Positions 1 to 7,442 of a stretch of 18,441 bases of DNA are shown here, piece after piece. This DNA is from Dunaliella salina. Taxonomy: Eukaryota > Chlorophyta > Chlorophyceae > Chlamydomonadales > Dunaliellaceae. The notes under the pieces are model-generated. The model made no database searches, was not told the origin of the DNA, and worked only from the letters and a program-made list of their open reading frames with translations. Position 1 is the first letter of the stretch, and each line of letters starts with the position of its first letter. The position numbers and the translations under genes are program-made. The DNA is taken from assembly GCA_002284615.2 (NCBI GenBank), contig MU070667.1, positions 27,683 through 46,123 of the forward strand. The letters run 5' to 3'.

Positions 1-40
<40 letters not shown>
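1..40. repeat. (AC)n microsatellite at window start
   Basis: Twenty perfect AC units run from the first base. The tract lies just upstream of the acceptor-like 'gtgcag' at 45-50, so it would be the end of an intron. The window also ends in a TG tract, which suggests that the sequence block is bounded by hard-to-assemble dinucleotide repeats. Confidence 0.97.
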
Positions 41-43
<3 letters not shown>

Positions 44-50
44 CGTGCAG

Positions 51-192
51 CCCCAAAGCAAGTGAGGGCATGTGCATGCAAATCAATCCGCGGCTGAAGC
101 ATGTTGACGAGGGAGCCGTGTCCATCAGCTTAAATGGGGATGAGGTGGCCATAGCACTGGGGCGTGCCATCCCTCTGAACAGCACTCATCAG
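51..192 (+). CDS. Internal exon of an unidentified host gene
   Basis: An open 47-codon stretch is bounded by 'gtgcag' at 45-50 and a donor 'CAG|gtggtt' at 190-198. The exon begins with the last base of a codon and ends in phase 0. The translation is balanced and reads like a globular protein, with segments such as INPRLKHVDEGAVSISLNG and DEVAIALGRAIPLNSTHQ. I recognise no family. It lies on the same strand as the exons at 1821-5958 and all junctions downstream of it can be joined in phase 0, so I infer the same gene, separated by a repeat-filled intron. It could also be the end of another gene. No start codon or promoter is visible; the gene would begin upstream of the window. Confidence 0.5.
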
Positions 193-386
193 GTGGTTTC
201 TCTTTACGTGCCATCTCTTTTCTTTGCGCTATTGGGGTGAAGATATAAGGTGAAAACAGAAATACAAACTGGATGCCGGTTGGGCCTGTGTGGTGAAACA
301 TGTACTCAGGCTATTATGGCACCTTATCAATGAGCTGATGGTGCTCCCTATTTGCATGAAGTCCGCCGGGCCTGGTCGTCATTACT
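193..386 (+). other. Intron-like sequence, possible small exon
   Basis: This stretch begins with the donor 'gtggtt'. A short open segment after 'actcag' at 305-310 reads LLWHLINELMVLPICMKS, but its phase does not fit the exon at 51-192 and its right border would fall in the GT tract. I leave it as non-coding. Confidence 0.3.
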
Positions 387-415
387 GTGTGTGCGCATGC
401 GTGCGTGCATGTGTA

Positions 416-488
<73 letters not shown>
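387..488. repeat. (GT)n microsatellite with degenerate left edge
   Basis: About 35 perfect GT units (419-488) are preceded by mixed GTGC/GTAT units. Cys/Val and His/Thr runs in translations of this region come only from the repeat. Confidence 0.97.
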
Positions 489-489
<1 letters not shown>

Positions 490-670
490 CGTTTTTTGGG
501 ATGTTGCTTTGTTTCCAAAACTGTGCGAAAAAAAAACTTGAGAACAAGTCTACGTCTTTATGCACCTCCTTCCTCATGCAACAGTCCAGCGGCCGTGTGT
601 TTTAATTGTTGGATCCCGCATGTAGTCATGCGCTGAACCCCGCATCCCCCATCTGCATTGTGGCTTGCAT

Positions 671-1440
671 GCAGTGACCACGGCCAAGGCACACTGGATT
701 GAGGCCTTAGTGCAGATGGAGACACAAATGTGGATGGTCAGCTGCAGCCATTTTTTGGTGCCTTCCTCTTTTGGGACATTGCATTGCAGCTTGAATGCAG
801 TGACCACGGCCAAGGCACACTGCATTGAAGCCCTACAGTGCAGATGGAAACACCAACATGGACGGTCAACTGCAGTCATTTCTTACTGCCTTCCTCTTGC
901 TGCTTTGCTGGGATGGCAATGGTACCATATCATGCTGCCCTGTTTGCCCCACTTCAACGTTTTTTAAGGAAGGCAAATGTGGACGGTCAATTGCAGTCAT
1001 TTTTCCCTGCCTTCCTCTTGCTGCTTGGCTGGGCTGGCATTGGTGCCATGTCATGCTACCCTGTTTGCCCCACATCAACATCTTCTAGATCAGACAAATG
1101 TGGATGGTCAGCTGCAGTCATTTTTCCCTGCCTTCCTCTTGCTGCTTGGCTGGGCTGGCAATAGTGCCTTGTCATTATGCCCTCTTTGCCCCTTGTCAAC
1201 GCCTCCTGGATCAGATAAATGTAGATGGTCAGCTGCAGTCGTTTCTTACTACCTTCCTCTTGCTGCTTGGCTGGGCTGACCATGACACCTTGTCAAGCTG
1301 CACTGTTGCCCCACTCAATGCCTTTTAGATTAGATGAATGTGGATGGTCGGCTGCCGTCATTTCTCACGGCCTTCCTCTTGCTTCTAAGCTGGGCTGGCA
1401 GTAGTGCCTTGTCATGCTGCCCCATGGCTGCCACCCCTTG
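671..1440 (+). repeat. Minisatellite, ~120-bp unit, about six copies
   Basis: The core '(a)aatgtggatggtcagctgcag' recurs at 726, 855, 975, 1096, 1217 and 1336, giving periods of 129, 120, 121, 121 and 119 bp. Each core is followed by the same 'ccttcctcttgctgcttggctggg' type segment. The left end has a second subtype: 'gcagtgaccacggccaagg' occurs at 671 and again at 797, 126 bp apart. The copies are diverged, so the array is not recent. The period is not consistently a multiple of three and stops interrupt all frames, so it is not a protein repeat. It lies in the long intron between the exons at 51-192 and 1821-1883. Confidence 0.9.
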
Positions 1441-1820
1441 CCCGTTCTGCGTGCCTTGATCCGCTGCCTCCTAAATGAATGCCACCACTGGCTTCAGCTG
1501 TACTTCCTTGGCTGTGTGTTTCAAACGCAAATGCAAGAAACAAACAGGATGGGAATCAGTCATGCATGTACGGCAAATGCCTGTACTACTCTGTCATTGC
1601 TCGGCTGTTTGATATGTAAAATCCCGCCCAGAGTCTTTGATGCAGGCATGATTCGTCGATATCTGGCTAGGGATGATGCTTGGGAGTTTGTTGACTTCCC
1701 CACAATTCACCTGCCTTTGCTGCATTTTTTTTTGCTCATGTGTGTTGTGCACTGTAGTATGGCAGTACAGTACCAAGTGCATTCTCACCTCTAGAGCCTT
1801 TAAGTTTGCACGCTGCTTAG
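1441..1820 (+). other. Intron with one possible exon
   Basis: A continuous open frame crosses 1414-1794. Inside it, after 'cccgcccag' ending at 1631, the stretch 1632-1717 reads FDAGMIRRYLARDDAWEF and looks protein-like. I could not find a good donor after it ('gttgac' and 'gtgtgt' are weak), so it stays a candidate. The rest, including 'ctctag' and 'tgcttag' at 1790-1820, looks like a pyrimidine-containing 3' intron end. Confidence 0.3.
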
Positions 1821-1883
1821 GCCTGGGATGGGCTCAAGAATGTTGAACAATACCTCCTTATCAAATGCATCTTACTGCAGATG
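1821..1883 (+). CDS. Probable exon of the host gene
   Basis: Twenty-one codons follow the acceptor 'tttgcacgctgcttag' and end at a moderate donor 'CAGATG|gtttgg'. The segment is AWDGLKNVEQYLLIKCILLQ plus Met. It starts and ends in phase 0, and an in-frame TAG immediately upstream and a TGA downstream limit it, as expected for an exon. The intron to the next exon would be 139 bp, with a strong pyrimidine tract (1926-2005). The product is not recognised. The donor is weaker than at the 5211 and 5612 junctions. Confidence 0.45.
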
Positions 1884-2022
1884 GTTTGGCCTGTGCACTG
1901 AATCTGGTCTGCAAGAACAGGACCATTTTTTTTGGTCGCTCTTCTTTTTCAAAATCAGGTTGTTTTCCCCATTCTTCCATTTTGCTGAGCATCCTTTCCC
2001 ACACCTGTGGACTGCCGCACAG

Positions 2023-2115
2023 GTGGTAGGCGTTGTGTACAAGGGCCATGATGTGCTGAGGGTGATGAGTGGCCAACAGACAAATCATAATGATGCGCCT
2101 GTGCAGAAGATACAG
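2023..2115 (+). CDS. Exon of the host gene (or its 3' end)
   Basis: Exactly 31 codons lie between the acceptor 'actgccgcacag' (pyrimidine-rich upstream, branch-like 'gctgagc') and the donor 'ATACAG|gtgggt'. The translation starts VVGVVYKGHDVLRVMSGQQ and ends APVQKIQ. The exon is phase 0 at both ends, matching its neighbours. If the donor is not used, the frame continues only to VG and a TAG at 2122-2124. In that reading this would be the last exon, with a 3' UTR reaching the TGTAA motifs at 2441-2453. I prefer the spliced reading, because further same-strand exons follow, but both are possible. No known family is recognised. Confidence 0.6.
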
Positions 2116-2417
2116 GTGGGTTAGCAACCTGGCTGCCATTCATAGCCTTTGTTGAATAGTGTATTTATAATCAAATGTCGACCAGCACTGTGTACAGGGG
2201 AATTGAATATTTATTGGTACAAATTCAGATGGAGCTGTATTTCCACAAGAAGAAATGCAAGACCAACACCAAGACCATGTGCACATGCAACATACAAATG
2301 TACATTAGACTAAAAAGGCCAAAAGAAGATGGTCTGGAAGTGCACCTGCATCTTCCAGTCACTCTTCTTAGCTTACGAAAAAGAAAAATGCATGTATGGC
2401 CATAAATAGGCTAGCAG

Positions 2418-2453
2418 CCAGTCATTTTGACTGGAGGCTTTGTAACTTTGTAA
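2418..2453 (+). terminator. Small hairpin followed by two TGTAA motifs
   Basis: CCAGTC (2418-2423) pairs with GACTGG (2429-2434) around an ATTTT loop. TGTAA follows at 2441-2445 and 2449-2453. TGTAA is the usual green-algal poly(A) signal. This could be the end of a transcript finishing at 2124, a cryptic intronic site, or a weak relative of the stem-loop/TGTAA module found at 6650-6690, 11807-11856 and 12541-12581. Confidence 0.35.
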
Positions 2454-2736
2454 CCTCATAATCTTATACGGCCGTGAGTGGCGCGAAAGCATTTCTTTTC
2501 AGAGGGCCTGCTTCGGCATTGGTATCAATCCCTGGTCTCTTTTACCTGCTAGTGTTATTTCAACGTGATATTTCAAGGGAGGTCAATGATCAAAACTCTC
2601 CCCAGTTGGTATGCTGTTTCTTTGACCGGAGCCTGTTGATGTCAAGAGAGCTCCAAATGCTTTGCATTCGCTTGGAGACGTTGTCTCACGCGATTAGCAC
2701 TGCTAGCGCCATGAGACTACCTCACCAATCGAATGC

Positions 2737-3207
2737 AAACCAACGCCACTTGCATTTCATTGAAATCAAGTTTTGTGAAGATCTCATCAGCTGCACAACA
2801 GCAGCATGCAGAACTCTGCAAACATATTGGTGCTAAAGCTGCCACTATTTACCCAAGTTGCCTGGGCGTTGGTGGATCCTGTTATATCAAGCATACCCTA
2901 AGCCTATTCAAGAAATTAGGTCTAGACCACCAACGCCAAAAACTTCATTCTCATTCATTTCAATATGCCCACAAACTTGTTACCCCTAGATGCGCTATTG
3001 GAAAAAAGAGTACCTCTCACAGCCAGGTTCCAGAGCCTTGTGCTTCTAATAACCTCCAGATCTCTATCAGCCTCTTCTGTCTCAAATCGTGCAGTTGAGG
3101 GACTCACGGCTCTGTTGCCAATGTGCCTCCTTTTCCTGAATTGATGTAGAGAGAGTTTCCCTGCCTCTGTAGTTTTTTCTTCTCTTTTCCTTCTTTCTGT
3201 TCTTTTC
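2737..3207 (+). pseudogene. LINE family B 3' relic (copy B1-a)
   Basis: The relic starts in one frame with HFIEIKFCED, the E-x-K end of the nuclease-like domain, then shifts frame to AAQQQHAELCKHIGAKA, LFKKLGLDHQRQK and QYAHKLVTPRCAI. The same blocks are at 10463-10770 and in part at 13765-13830. Its 3' UTR (3035-3175, 'ctcacggctctgttgcc..ttttcctgaattgatgtag') matches 12006-12137. It ends in a pyrimidine-rich tail (3172-3207). The copy is 5'-truncated, frameshifted and sits in the long intron between 2115 and 5069. The loose resemblance of 'atgagactacctca' (2711) to 'atgagttcctca' (3210) could be a worn target-site duplication. Confidence 0.8.
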
Positions 3208-3232
3208 AAATGAGTTCCTCATCTTCTAAGTC

Positions 3233-3790
3233 CACGCTTGCTAAGCTGCCAGGAGAAGAAGTCATTTCCAGGGGAAAATAGGTGCAATCAGACCATAATG
3301 ACTGTTGAACTGAGAGGATCTATGAAGCATGTAAGCGATTGCGGAGCCATCATCAGGCAGTGTTTCAAGTGGACGAGTAGCACTGCTTTTGGTTGGGAGC
3401 TGTGCTCTTCAGGTAGCACGCTGGCCCTTCCCTTTTTTTACCTACCACATCTTGTGGCTTGGTCGATGCCAATTGAGCTGTGCGCTGTGCCTTTCGGCCG
3501 CGAGCATTGCATCCCTCAAGCCAGGGCTCCAACTTATCATTTTCAGACATGAAACTGAAATACAGGTGTCTCTGCACCCCTTTTTGTTTAGGAGGAATGC
3601 ATAGCAATTTTTGTTGCAGCAGCTGTTGGCACACATGATGGTTTTTTGCAAATGCTGTCTTCAGGATTGCCAGCACAGTGAACTATAAAACCAGCTGGAA
3701 TTCAGCTTCTGTGGAATTGGAGATGATGCTCCATGCACTTTGCACTCATGGAAGGCCATGGCTGAGGAATGGTACCTGCTTTTGTGTCGT
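3233..3790 (+). repeat. Duplicated segment, copy A
   Basis: This stretch matches 4213-4850 in order along its whole length. Shared blocks include 'tttccagggg', 'gcaatcagacca', 'gtgtttcaagtggacgag', 'cttgtgg', 'gcggaatgcgtag' (here 'ggaatgcatag'), 'gcagctgtt', 'ctggaatycagct' and 'gatgctycatgcact'. The offset is about 980-1060 bp. The copies are clearly diverged with indels. In the frame that is open in copy B, copy A has a TAG directly after VFQVDE (3376-3378). Confidence 0.8.
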
Positions 3791-3838
3791 TCCTCCAACC
3801 ATTAAATTATGTGGAGCGGTACATCACTGCTTGCACAG

Positions 3839-3976
3839 AGTAAGTTTGATGCAGAGAGCTTGCAGGACGAGCTGGCGCAGGTCCTCCGTCCACCGCCCAC
3901 ATCCGTCCCCATGGGTGCCCCCTTCCAGCGCGCCCCCCAGTGCCTCCCCACAGTACTGACATCGCAGCATAAGTAG
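3839..3976 (+). CDS. Possible exon, start at 3839, right end uncertain
   Basis: After the acceptor-like 'ctgcttgcacag' a frame reads SKFDAESLQDELAQVLRPPP and stays open to a TAG at 3974-3976. The codons are GC-rich at third positions and the peptide looks real. If it stops at 'GCGCAG|gtcctc' (3880) it is 14 codons in phase 0 and could join the exon at 5069, but that donor is poor. A competing reading uses the overlapping perfect donor 'ACAGA|gtaagt' at 3840 for an upstream exon with VSFLQPLNYVERYITACTE. Both cannot be right. Confidence 0.3.
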   Translation, partial: SKFDAESLQDELAQVLRPPPTSVPMGAPFQRAPQCLPTVLTSQHK

Positions 3977-4212
3977 ATGACCTAAGAGCAGCTTAAGTGC
4001 TGCCAATCAATTGGTGCAAGTTTGAAAGACCACCTTTTCCTGCCAAAATGGGTGCAAAACAGCCTCTGATCCACATACGTCACCTCCACATGCCAACTGT
4101 TTGGCAGATCTCAATTTCTGGGACACGCACACATGAAAGGAGATGCTCAGGGCAAAGCTTAGTGTGACAGTTGGGGTGGAGGGGGGGGCTTCCATTCACG
4201 TGGACAACCTCT

Positions 4213-4621
4213 GCACACTTGCTCTGTTAATCTGCCACAAGAGGAAGTCGTTTCCAGGGGGAAATCAGCGCAATCAGACCAATGACTGGTGGACCCAGAA
4301 GTTCAATGAACTATACAAGCTGTCAAGGAGCACATGGCAGGCGGTGTTTCAAGTGGACGAGGAAGACAGCTCCTGGTCGAGGGTGTATTCCTCGGGTAGC
4401 CACTTCAACTGTGACACTGGCCTCTTCTTTTTACCATGTCAAATCTTGTGGCCAAATCTGTGCCAAGGGCCCTGTACACTTTGGCTTAAGGCCATGAGCA
4501 TTCTGATCCTGGAGCCTGAGCTCCATCATTCCTGACCATGAACTTTAACTGTGACCGCTCCTTTTATTTTGGCGGAATGCGTAGCACAATCTGCTGGAGC
4601 AGCTGTTAACACGCGCGCACA

Positions 4622-4684
<63 letters not shown>

Positions 4685-4850
4685 ACACACACACACACAC
4701 ATACACATTTCATGCACATGCTGCCCTCGCTCGCTGAAGTAGAAGCCCTGCTGGAATCCAGCTCACGTAGAATTTAGGCTGATGCTTCATGCACTCTATG
4801 GTCCACGAGGCCCTTGGAATGAAAGTAGCAGGATGTGTGCTTTCCACAGC
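4213..4850 (+). repeat. Duplicated segment, copy B, with possible relic exon
   Basis: This is the downstream partner of 3233-3790. Between 'tttccag' (ends 4257) and 'CTCGG|gtagcc' (4396) a frame is open and reads NDWWTQKFNELYKLSRSTWQ and VFQVDEEDSSWSR. That is more protein-like than the same stretch of copy A, which has a stop. It may be a decayed or cassette exon. The 84-bp AC tract at 4624-4707 sits where copy A has only CACACA (3630-3635). Confidence 0.75.
4624..4707. repeat. (AC)n microsatellite
   Basis: About 40 AC units with a few AT interruptions at the right end lie inside duplicated segment copy B. Copy A lacks the expansion, so it arose after the duplication. Confidence 0.97.
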
Positions 4851-5068
4851 GTATGTCTCGGGCTGCCGATCTCTATGATTGCGTTTCCTGAGGACATATC
4901 ACAAGGTATATGATTATTGATCTAATTTTTATTTTACCGGTCAGACTACTCGGGTACTACCCAAGTATCTAGTAGTCCGGATTGCTGCCCAAAAATGCTC
5001 ATGGTTTGTCTCAATGTTGCATATTCACAGATGCTCAATGCTCTCTCAAACCTGTCATGTGATTGCAG
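4851..5068 (+). other. Intron 3' part, no feature recognised
   Basis: AT-richer sequence with many stops ends at the acceptor 'gtcatgtgattgcag'. It contains the near-inverted pair 'actactcgggtactac' and 'gtatctagtagtccg' (4945-4980), which I cannot interpret. Confidence 0.5.
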
Positions 5069-5211
5069 GTGGCTAGATGTGGACTGACAAATGCTCAAGG
5101 AACGCATGAAGACCTGGACGAAGCAGCAGAGGCAGAGAGGGCAGAGCTAGCAAAGAAAAACCCTGAAGAACTGTTGAAAGAGGCCTCCACTGGCGCACGC
5201 CAATCTGTAAT
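5069..5211 (+). CDS. Host gene exon, Glu/Ala-rich helix
   Basis: The exon runs from 'gattgcag' to a consensus donor 'GTAAT|gtgagt'. It has 47 codons plus two bases (phase 2). It reads ARCGLTNAQGTHEDLDEAAE, then AERAELAKKNPEELLKEAST and GARQSV, an acidic, probably helical stretch. An in-frame TGA at 5060-5062 lies just upstream of the acceptor and another TGA would be read across the donor, so splicing is needed on both sides. The two leftover bases AT join with G at 5549 to make Met. That exact phase match with the next exon is strong evidence for this model. I do not recognise the protein. Confidence 0.75.
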
Positions 5212-5449
5212 GTGAGTCCGCAGCCCTCACCAAACACGGCAAGGGAACCCACAGTTTTTTGGTGCAAGTCTTGCCTGTACATCAGTGCAGAGATAAGGAC
5301 AAGCCGTTGTGGCATACAGTTGCCCCCAATAAAAGCAGGCTCCCTGGCAAGGGGGATTTCAGTGGGCTTGTCACAATGGCTTGATGTGCTGCTTCTGAGC
5401 GCGACCATTCAGACATTCACTTTCATTCATTCTGGCATTCACTTTCAGT

Positions 5450-5551
5450 CATTCAGGCATTCATTTTCTTGCCCTGCTTGTTTGTTCCCAGGGATTCGCT
5501 TTCAGCCATTCAGGCATTCATTTTCTTGCCCTGCTTGTTTGTTCCCAGGGA
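5450..5551 (+). repeat. 57-bp duplication containing a 3' splice site
   Basis: A 45-bp block ('cattcaggcattcatttt..' through 'gtttgttcccagggat') occurs at 5450-5494 and 5507-5551, offset by 57 bp. Each copy holds a pyrimidine tract and 'ttgttcccag|ggat', so there are two near-identical acceptors, at 5491 and 5548. Because 57 is a multiple of three and the extra stretch has no stop, both give an open product. An ATTCA-rich run (5408-5470) precedes the duplication. Confidence 0.9.
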
Positions 5552-5612
5552 TGCCTTACAAGATGCGATGAGTAAGAAGCAAGGGCAAGCACAGAAAAGA
5601 GGTATTGAGCAG
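5549..5612 (+). CDS. Host gene exon, basic Gln/Lys segment
   Basis: The exon starts after 'tgtttgttcccag' and ends at the donor 'GAGCAG|gtgagc'. Its first G completes a Met codon with the AT of the previous exon; then 21 codons read DALQDAMSKKQGQAQKRGIE plus Gln, ending in phase 0. Use of the upstream duplicated acceptor (exon from 5492) would add 19 residues beginning DSLSAIQAFIFLPCL, a hydrophobic insert unlike its surroundings. I take the shorter form as the main one. Confidence 0.75.
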
Positions 5613-5850
5613 GTGAGCTTAGTGCCTTTCACGAAAGGAGCCTTTGGTGTCCAAAACAGATGTGTTGTGTTGTTCAGTTCTAGCTTCTTTGCCTTTGTCC
5701 AAGGACCTTGGACTGCTACATCTCAGCAAGCACAAAGCAGCCTTGTGTGAGCTCGCATTTGCATAAGGCCACATGACAAACTCGAACATGAAAAAGCTGT
5801 TGAATCAATTGTTGCCACAACTTTACTACTGCTTTCACCGGTATCCCCAG
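5613..5850 (+). other. Intron between the last two exons
   Basis: A 238-bp intron with consensus ends: 'gtgagc' at the left and 'gctttcaccggtatccccag' at the right. Confidence 0.7.
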
Positions 5851-5958
5851 GCACCAGCACCAGGCAAGGACCGCAACGTAAAGGCAAAGTACCTCGACAC
5901 CATGCTGGGGGACCTCAGCGGCAGTGATGTTAGCAGCAGCGATGAAGAGCAGCAATAG
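5851..5958 (+). CDS. Terminal exon of the host gene, acidic Ser/Asp/Glu tail
   Basis: Thirty-five codons and a TAG (5956-5958) follow the acceptor 'ccggtatccccag' in phase 0. The peptide begins APAPGKDRNVKAKYLDTMLG and ends with a Ser/Asp/Glu-rich tail (SGSDVSSSDEEQQ). Such acidic serine clusters resemble casein kinase 2 target tails of nuclear or nucleolar proteins; that is a general analogy, not an identification. Together the last three exons give about 105 residues of charged, low-hydrophobicity C-terminus. An ATG at 5773 opens the same frame, but it is better explained as intron sequence before the acceptor. Confidence 0.75.
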   Translation, partial: APAPGKDRNVKAKYLDTMLGDLSGSDVSSSDEEQQ

Positions 5959-6370
5959 CCTAGCACTAGAGGGCTGCTGCTAAGCAGTTGCTGCCATTCT
6001 TTTTTCTGACGTTCTGCTAATTTGACCTACACGTTGGGAAGGTTTTCCACCACAATTGTATATGTCTGTACAATTTTCTGCAGGGCCCTCAGGGCTGCCA
6101 GGCCTTAGAACTTCTGAATTGCCTAAAGCATGCTTGTTCTTATCTGTATTTTATGCTAGTTGCTAGTTTCTCTTGTTATCAAAACAAAGACTGTATCCTT
6201 TTTTGCAGGGGCTCGTTCTATTCTACGACCGGGCTGGCATTTAGACGTGCTGACAGTTAGTTGTGTTGTTCGGCTAGCAGTTAGTTACTTGGACTGCGCA
6301 GTCTTACTTTCCTTCTTTCTTTCTTAGCAGTTAGTTGTGTTGACAAGCCTTCAGTCCCTGAAACCTGTAA
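5959..6370 (+). terminator. 3' UTR with TGTAA poly(A) signal
   Basis: No open frame of interest follows the TAG. The first TGTAA on this strand after the stop is at 6366-6370, giving a ~410-nt 3' UTR, usual for green algae. The stretch contains three copies of 'cagttagtt' (near 6253, 6280 and 6328) around a 'ttccttctttctttcttag' pyrimidine run, which could be an intron end within the UTR. Confidence 0.45.
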
Positions 6371-6599
6371 CCTTTGGCTTTGACTTTCCCTTTCAGCTTG
6401 ACCTAAGAGGTTAACTAGGCAAAACTGCTTCTCTTTTGCGCCTATGCAGGACATCCTAGAGGGGGTCACATGGGGTGTTTAAGGGGTTGGCCTACAACCT
6501 GAGGGTCTGGTTGTTTGGCGGCTGGTGAAATATTCTCACCCAGCACCGAAATTTGCAACAGATTAAAGGAAAAAGAAGGCCACAAGTCAAAACGGCAGA

Positions 6600-7260
6600 G
6601 TGCTAGCCTGCTCATGAAAAGAAAGTAGTTTATGTAAGGTTTACAAGGTTTACAAGGGAACATAACCTTCAGCCAGAAAGTTTGGCTGCTCGGTGTGGTA
6701 AAAGAAATCCATAAGCTCAGTGATGAAGCGATAAGTCTGAGTATCTTGGTTTTGAAAGAAACGAGCTACGTCCAGAGAGCAGGCATCAGAAAAAAAGAAA
6801 GATCCTGTATCATTTGACACTACTCTGTGGGCAGGAAAGGCACTAAAAAGATGTGCATACTTTCTTCTAAGACAGCACAGGAAGTTGCAAGGGCAGAGAA
6901 AGATGACGTGCTTTTCATCCTGCCATTGTTCTGAAACACATAAATCACATTGAGGTGCATGCCCATGCCAATGAGAAGTTTCAACTTGAAGTTTATGGGC
7001 GTGCAATCGGATGCAAGCAATGTTCTTCTGCATATGCCTACCCAAATCCAAATGCAGATACCTAGGAGTATGGAGATGTTTACCAAGAGCAGAATCATGC
7101 CAGAAGGGAATCGTTACCCAGTTATGGTACTTGGCTATTTAAATGGGTACCATGTTCAGACTGCTCCTCAGTTGGCCACACGCCCCTATGCCTTTTCCGT
7201 GAATCAACTGCAGAATCATTTATCCTAATGGGCTGGCTTGAGTACACACATCGTGTGAAG
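6600..7260 (-). pseudogene. LINE family A ORF2 C-terminus with CX2CX9HX4C knuckle
   Basis: Read on the minus strand, the frame gives HLHTPRYLHLDLGRHMQKN, then QCDLCVSEQWQDEKHVIFLC, LRRKYAHLFSAFPAHRV and a terminal FLAEGYVPL ending in TAA (6651-6653). The Cys-His knuckle near the end of the RT protein is standard for non-LTR elements. The region above ~7110 is frameshifted and has stops. The 3' end is a tandem 'cttgtaaac' repeat followed by 'ttacataaactac'. The stop lies inside a TGTAA preceded by a CAGCCA/TGGCTG stem (6670-6688). It continues the RT fragment at 7443-8229 across a SINE-like insert. Confidence 0.8.
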
Positions 7261-7261
7261 G

Positions 7262-7440
7262 TTTACGCTTGCCTGAGGGCCACGTGTATTAAGGAAAGAC
7301 AAGTTAGGGAAACCACCGACAACCCGGATTCATCTAAGTTCTAGGTGCTCACCCTCACCCAAGGGTACGAACCAGGGACCTCTTGGGCCACCTTCCCGAG
7401 TATTTCCGGGGATGCATCTGAGCTACACCTGTTTCCGGTG
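7262..7440 (-). mobile_element. tRNA-derived SINE-like insert (A and B boxes)
   Basis: On the minus strand an A-box-like 'TAGCTCAGATGC' (within 7411-7430) is followed about 50 nt later by a B-box-like 'GGTTCGTACCC' (7363-7373), the internal RNA polymerase III promoter layout of tRNA-derived SINEs. A CCCG/CGGG stem with an 8-nt loop lies between them. The T-arm stem does not pair, so it is not a functional tRNA. LINE A sequence stops being alignable at ~7443 and resumes below ~7250, so this piece splits a LINE copy. Exact ends and target duplications could not be fixed. Confidence 0.55.
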
Positions 7441-7442
7441 AG

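Noticed and set aside
290..605. Cys/Val-rich and His/Thr-rich open frames across the GT tract
   Set aside because: They are produced by the dinucleotide repeat and have no other protein-like content. The same applies to 4526-4742.
671..1440. CRISPR-like array
   Set aside because: The repeats are contiguous ~120-bp units without unique spacers, in eukaryotic DNA.
1861..2139. Minus-strand open frame opposite the exons at 1821-2115
   Set aside because: It has no splice or start context. The plus strand has matching acceptor, donor and phase, so this is probably a shadow.
5773..5850. ATG 5773 as the start of a 61-residue protein
   Set aside because: The ATG lies in what fits an intron; the acceptor at 5850 and the phase match with the exon ending at 5612 explain the open frame better.
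7363..7430. A functional tRNA gene
   Set aside because: A and B boxes are present, but the T stem does not pair and no proper acceptor stem was found; it is better explained as SINE-like.
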